From contig JAGXGT010000142.1 in the NCBI GenBank assembly GCA_024636595.1, positions 1 through 42,164 on the forward strand: a stretch of 42,164 nt of DNA, given 5' to 3'. This stretch comes from Sphingomonadales bacterium. GTDB lineage: Bacteria > Pseudomonadota > Alphaproteobacteria > Sphingomonadales > Sphingomonadaceae. This document shows, piece by piece, positions 39,506 through 42,164 of this stretch (within the stretch, counting starts at the first letter, position 1; each line of letters begins with the position of its first letter). Position numbers and translations under genes: made by a program. The notes under the pieces were generated by a model. The model made no database searches. It saw only the letters and a program-made list of their open reading frames with translations, and had not been told where the DNA came from.

Positions 39506-40735
39506 TCAGCAATATCGTTCCAGCGTTGGCCGTGCGTCCGGTACGGCAATGCTGGCCAGTGCCCGCGCGCATTCGTCGGGCGTTTTACCGATCAATTTGG
39601 CAATTCCATATTCGGTCACAACAAAGTCCACATCGGTGCGGGGCACCGTGACAGGCGTATCGCTGGCAAGCCTTGGGACGATTCGGGAGCGCGTTCCGTT
39701 CGTGTTGGTCGCTGGTAGTGCGATGATCGAACATCCGCCCCGGGAGCGATGCCCAGCAGCCGAAAAATCGGGCAGACCGCCGGCTGCGCTAACAAAATAG
39801 TCACCAGCTTTCTCGGCATTCACCTGACCGAGCAGATCGACTTCAATCGCTGAATTCACGGTAATCAGGCCATCGATCTTCGCAAGAGTAGAAGGATTGT
39901 GAGTATCCTGGATTGGGTGTAGGCGGAAGTCCTCACGTCCGTCCAGCCAGCGATAGAAGTCTGCGCTTCCCATTACTGTCGCGCAGCTCATCGGGATATC
40001 CGGATCAAGTGCTCCAGCCTCGACCAGCGTCCGAATTTCTCCCGAGATCAATCCGGAATGAATACGCAGATTTCGATGATTGGTCAGCTTCAAAAAGAGC
40101 CTGCCGGGCACCCGTCCGATACCGATCTGCAAGGTTGCATTGTCGCCGATCAAACGGGCGAGATGGCCGGTAATCGCGTCGGAAACCGGGTCGGGCGCCG
40201 CGCTGGCCGCGGAAAGGCTTAGCGGCGGTGTGTCGTCGACAAAGGCGTGGCTGAACCGTTCAAGGGACAGGCTGGCGTTGTGGGCCAGCACCGGCATGGA
40301 CCGGGAAATGATGGCAACTCTTTGCGATGCCGTGTCCAACGAGGCTTCGACGAATTCCGCAGAAATTCCGGGAGTGACCATCCCATTCCTGTTGGGGGAG
40401 CTTACCGGGATAAATACTGTGTCCGCAGCAAATTCCCGAACAAAGTCGGTCACGCCAAAATAGGAGGAAACAATCTGGCGATATCCATCAAAACCCTTCG
40501 CAGGAGCCGGGAAAAATCCAGAAACCTGAGCGGCATTCCCAAGTAAATCGCAGTCGAACTGATTGATGCCTGAAACGAACGACGTAAGAATCGAAAGATG
40601 GGAAGCTGTACCGGGATCATCGCGAATGATCGCATGGAGTGCGCGCGGATCGCCAGACATTCCCTGCAGGAACAGTTTACGAGCTTCGCGGAGCAGCTGC
40701 TTTACGCCATTAGCGTCGATCTGTTTTACGGCCAT
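39506..40735 (-). CDS. Acetyl-CoA hydrolase/4-hydroxybutyrate CoA-transferase family protein
   Basis: This 409-residue protein belongs to the Cat1/ACH family. The segment TVNSAIEVDLLGQVNAEKAG carries the conserved catalytic-Glu region, followed by GGLPDFSAAGHRSRGGCSIIALPAT and DVDFVVTEYGIAKLIGKTPDECARALASI. It transfers CoA between carboxylic acids or hydrolyses acyl-CoA. It may recycle CoA between products and fresh substrate. It lies 24 bp after the P450 stop on the same strand and converges on the acyl-CoA dehydrogenase, leaving only 22 bp between them. Confidence 0.9.
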   Translation of the reverse strand: MAVKQIDANGVKQLLREARKLFLQGMSGDPRALHAIIRDDPGTASHLSILTSFVSGINQFDCDLLGNAAQVSGFFPAPAKGFDGYRQIVSSYFGVTDFVREFAADTVFIPVSSPNRNGMVTPGISAEFVEASLDTASQRVAIISRSMPVLAHNASLSLERFSHAFVDDTPPLSLSAASAAPDPVSDAITGHLARLIGDNATLQIGIGRVPGRLFLKLTNHRNLRIHSGLISGEIRTLVEAGALDPDIPMSCATVMGSADFYRWLDGREDFRLHPIQDTHNPSTLAKIDGLITVNSAIEVDLLGQVNAEKAGDYFVSAAGGLPDFSAAGHRSRGGCSIIALPATNTNGTRSRIVPRLASDTPVTVPRTDVDFVVTEYGIAKLIGKTPDECARALASIAVPDARPTLERYC

Positions 40736-40759
40736 AGGTGACAGAATCTGGTAGCTGGA

Positions 40760-41944
40760 TTAGCGGGGTCGAAACAGGATCGGCATGGCTGCATAGCCTT
40801 GCAGAAACTCACCGAAAATACGCTTGCAACCACCCTGTTCAACCTCGAATTCGGGAATCGAGGCGATCAATTCCTCCAGGATAACACGCCCTTCCAAGCG
40901 CGCCAGATGCTGGCCGAGGCAGAAATGCAGACCGGTGCCGAAAGATAGGTTTCGCCGCTGTTTGCGGGTGATGTCAAACTTGTCAGCTGCGTCAAATTCG
41001 CGGTCATCCCGGCATGCTGCGGCATAGAGGAACAGAACGGATTGGCCTTCACGCATCACCTGCCCGTGCAATTCTACATCTTGGGCAATGCGCCGACCAA
41101 GCAGATTGGTGGGCTGGTCATAGCGCGCTGCTTCTTCAAAAACACCGGCGATGAGAGCATGGTCATCGCGCACAATCGCGAACTGATCGGGATGTTTGTC
41201 GAGGTAATAGATACTGCTCGCTGTGGTCAGCGGCACGGTATCAGAGCCCGTGATCACCATCGCGAACACGCTGAAGAAAATCTGGTCGTCCGACAATCGC
41301 TGCCCGTCGATTTCGGCGCCAAGCCAGCTGACGATATGGCTGTGTTCAGCGGGTGGGCGCCTGCGATATTTGTCGATCAATCGAAGGATGTAGCCATGCG
41401 CTTCGGTAAAAGCCCGCACGCCAGCTTCGGTCGTTCCAGGCACTCCCGATTCACGCTGGTAGAACCGGTTGATATAGCCCCGGATTTGTAGAACCTCTTC
41501 CAACTCAAGACCAATAAAAGCCGCGATAAGATCAAGCGCCGTGCGGCTGCTCAAGGCATAGACATCCAGTTCTCCCTGCTCCAGCATCGGTTCGAGTAGT
41601 TTGCGGACGACCCTACGGACATGGTCTTCAATAAGCGCAATTTTGTCCTTCAGATAGGATCGCGCGATCAAGCCCCGATGTTTGCCATGATCGGGTGGGT
41701 CCATGAACAGAAACACGTGCGGCGGAGGCTCACTTGCTAGAAACAGGGCATCGGGGGAGGTTCCGTGCGACGCGGTAAAGGATTGGCGATCCATGCTGGC
41801 CTGCCAGATGTCTTCAAACCGGGTAAGCGCCCAGCAATCGAGATCTTCGATGTAATAGGCTGGGGCCTCGGCCTGCATTTGCTTGTAGACTGGCCAGGGA
41901 TCGGACCAGAGGCTTTCATCGTAGGGCGAGTATCGAAGGGTCAT
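40760..41944 (-). CDS. Cytochrome P450
   Basis: This 394-residue soluble bacterial P450 has the haem ligand C342 in FGTGLHFCLGQHLARLEGRV. The ExxR pair lies in FEEAARYDQP, and the I-helix reads VITGSDTVPL, with the D-T acid-alcohol pair kept although the preceding Ala is Thr. It hydroxylates a C-H bond, using ferredoxin partners not found in this window. In a catabolic cluster with CoA ligase and beta-oxidation genes, terminal hydroxylation of an alkyl side chain is a plausible first step. It starts 14 bp after the stop of a crotonase gene on the same strand. Confidence 0.95.
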   Translation of the reverse strand: MTLRYSPYDESLWSDPWPVYKQMQAEAPAYYIEDLDCWALTRFEDIWQASMDRQSFTASHGTSPDALFLASEPPPHVFLFMDPPDHGKHRGLIARSYLKDKIALIEDHVRRVVRKLLEPMLEQGELDVYALSSRTALDLIAAFIGLELEEVLQIRGYINRFYQRESGVPGTTEAGVRAFTEAHGYILRLIDKYRRRPPAEHSHIVSWLGAEIDGQRLSDDQIFFSVFAMVITGSDTVPLTTASSIYYLDKHPDQFAIVRDDHALIAGVFEEAARYDQPTNLLGRRIAQDVELHGQVMREGQSVLFLYAAACRDDREFDAADKFDITRKQRRNLSFGTGLHFCLGQHLARLEGRVILEELIASIPEFEVEQGGCKRIFGEFLQGYAAMPILFRPR

Positions 41945-41958
41945 GGATTTGGGACCTT

Positions 41959-42164
41959 TTATTGGACTTCGGATGAGATTTTGGCGACCGCCGCGGCAAC
42001 AGCAACAGCATGTTCTTGGCCATGGTGGGCCAGTGCCCGCAGGCTAGCGCAATGATCGAGAAAATTATCGAGCGGCATCCGCTGCCCCATGGAGAGCAGC
42101 CTTTTTGCAAGCCGGATCGCGCGCCTGGGTTGACCGGCAAATCTGGCTGCCAGAGCTTCAGCCC
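41959..42164 (-). CDS. Enoyl-CoA hydratase/isomerase family protein (partial, C-terminal 68 residues)
   Basis: The frame runs from the window edge to a TAA (41961-41959). The tail AEALAARFAGQPRRAIRLAK followed by RLLSMGQRMPLDNFLD is typical of crotonase C-termini, where helices hold A...la..P..A....K.ll. The active-site part lies outside the window. It is the first visible gene of a - strand operon with the P450 and the CoA-transferase. I am fairly sure of the family because of the tail pattern and context. Confidence 0.65.
   Translation of the reverse strand, partial: AEALAARFAGQPRRAIRLAKRLLSMGQRMPLDNFLDHCASLRALAHHGQEHAVAVAAAVAKISSEVQ

Noticed and set aside
1-42164. CRISPR array or rRNA genes
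   Set aside because: No regularly spaced short repeats and no rRNA-like sequence were seen.

Overview
The window looks like part of an alphaproteobacterial, most likely sphingomonad, chromosome. The grounds are the generally high GC content, a recJ tail next to tRNA-Glu, a TonB-dependent receptor beside acyl-CoA catabolism genes, and the DUF3489-DUF2924-serine recombinase cassette common in Alphaproteobacteria. The taxon is inferred from these features only.

Layout. (1) 1-405: the 3' end of a probable recJ and an intact tRNA-Glu(UUC) with its own promoter; this is the probable core edge. (2) 978-8455: one tight seven-gene + strand operon. It encodes a sigma-like protein, an unknown protein, a 1111-residue fusion of an ImmA/IrrE-type metallopeptidase with a UvrD/AddB-like helicase, a ubiquitin-like protein, an E2-like protein, a JAB/JAMM peptidase and a ThiF/E1-like enzyme. 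This is the most unusual system in the window. (3) 8513-10670: a three-gene - strand operon of two PD-(D/E)XK-like proteins and a HIRAN + GIY-YIG protein, with a DUF7662 gene upstream. (4) About 11.3-18.9 kb: a mobile, partly AT-rich segment. It holds a degenerate tRNA-Lys-like fragment, a large serine recombinase with DUF2924 and DUF3489 partners, a membrane-anchored dUTPase-like protein with a dCMP-deaminase-like partner, and a type II restriction-modification set (C5 methyltransferase, Vsr, MvaI/BcnI-like endonuclease). (5) 18.9-42.2 kb: a catabolic region with a TonB receptor, a TetR regulator, CoA ligase, acyl-CoA dehydrogenases, crotonases, hot-dog hydratases, a DUF35 protein with a thiolase-like (probably retro-aldolase) enzyme, SDRs, an extradiol dioxygenase, a fused 2-oxoacid:ferredoxin oxidoreductase, a CoA-transferase and a P450.

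How the parts work together. Regions 2-4 read as a defence and mobility island inserted between a tRNA gene and catabolic genes. In region 2 the E1, E2-like and JAB genes would activate, transfer and remove the ubiquitin-like protein, and the protease-helicase fusion is a candidate sensor or effector. A strong RNA structure covers the ribosome binding site of the ubiquitin-like gene and may limit its expression. Region 5 reads as uptake, CoA activation and beta-oxidation or retro-aldol shortening of a hydrophobic side chain, plus cleavage of a catecholic ring. A steroid, terpenoid or alkyl-aromatic substrate would fit, but the sequence does not identify it.
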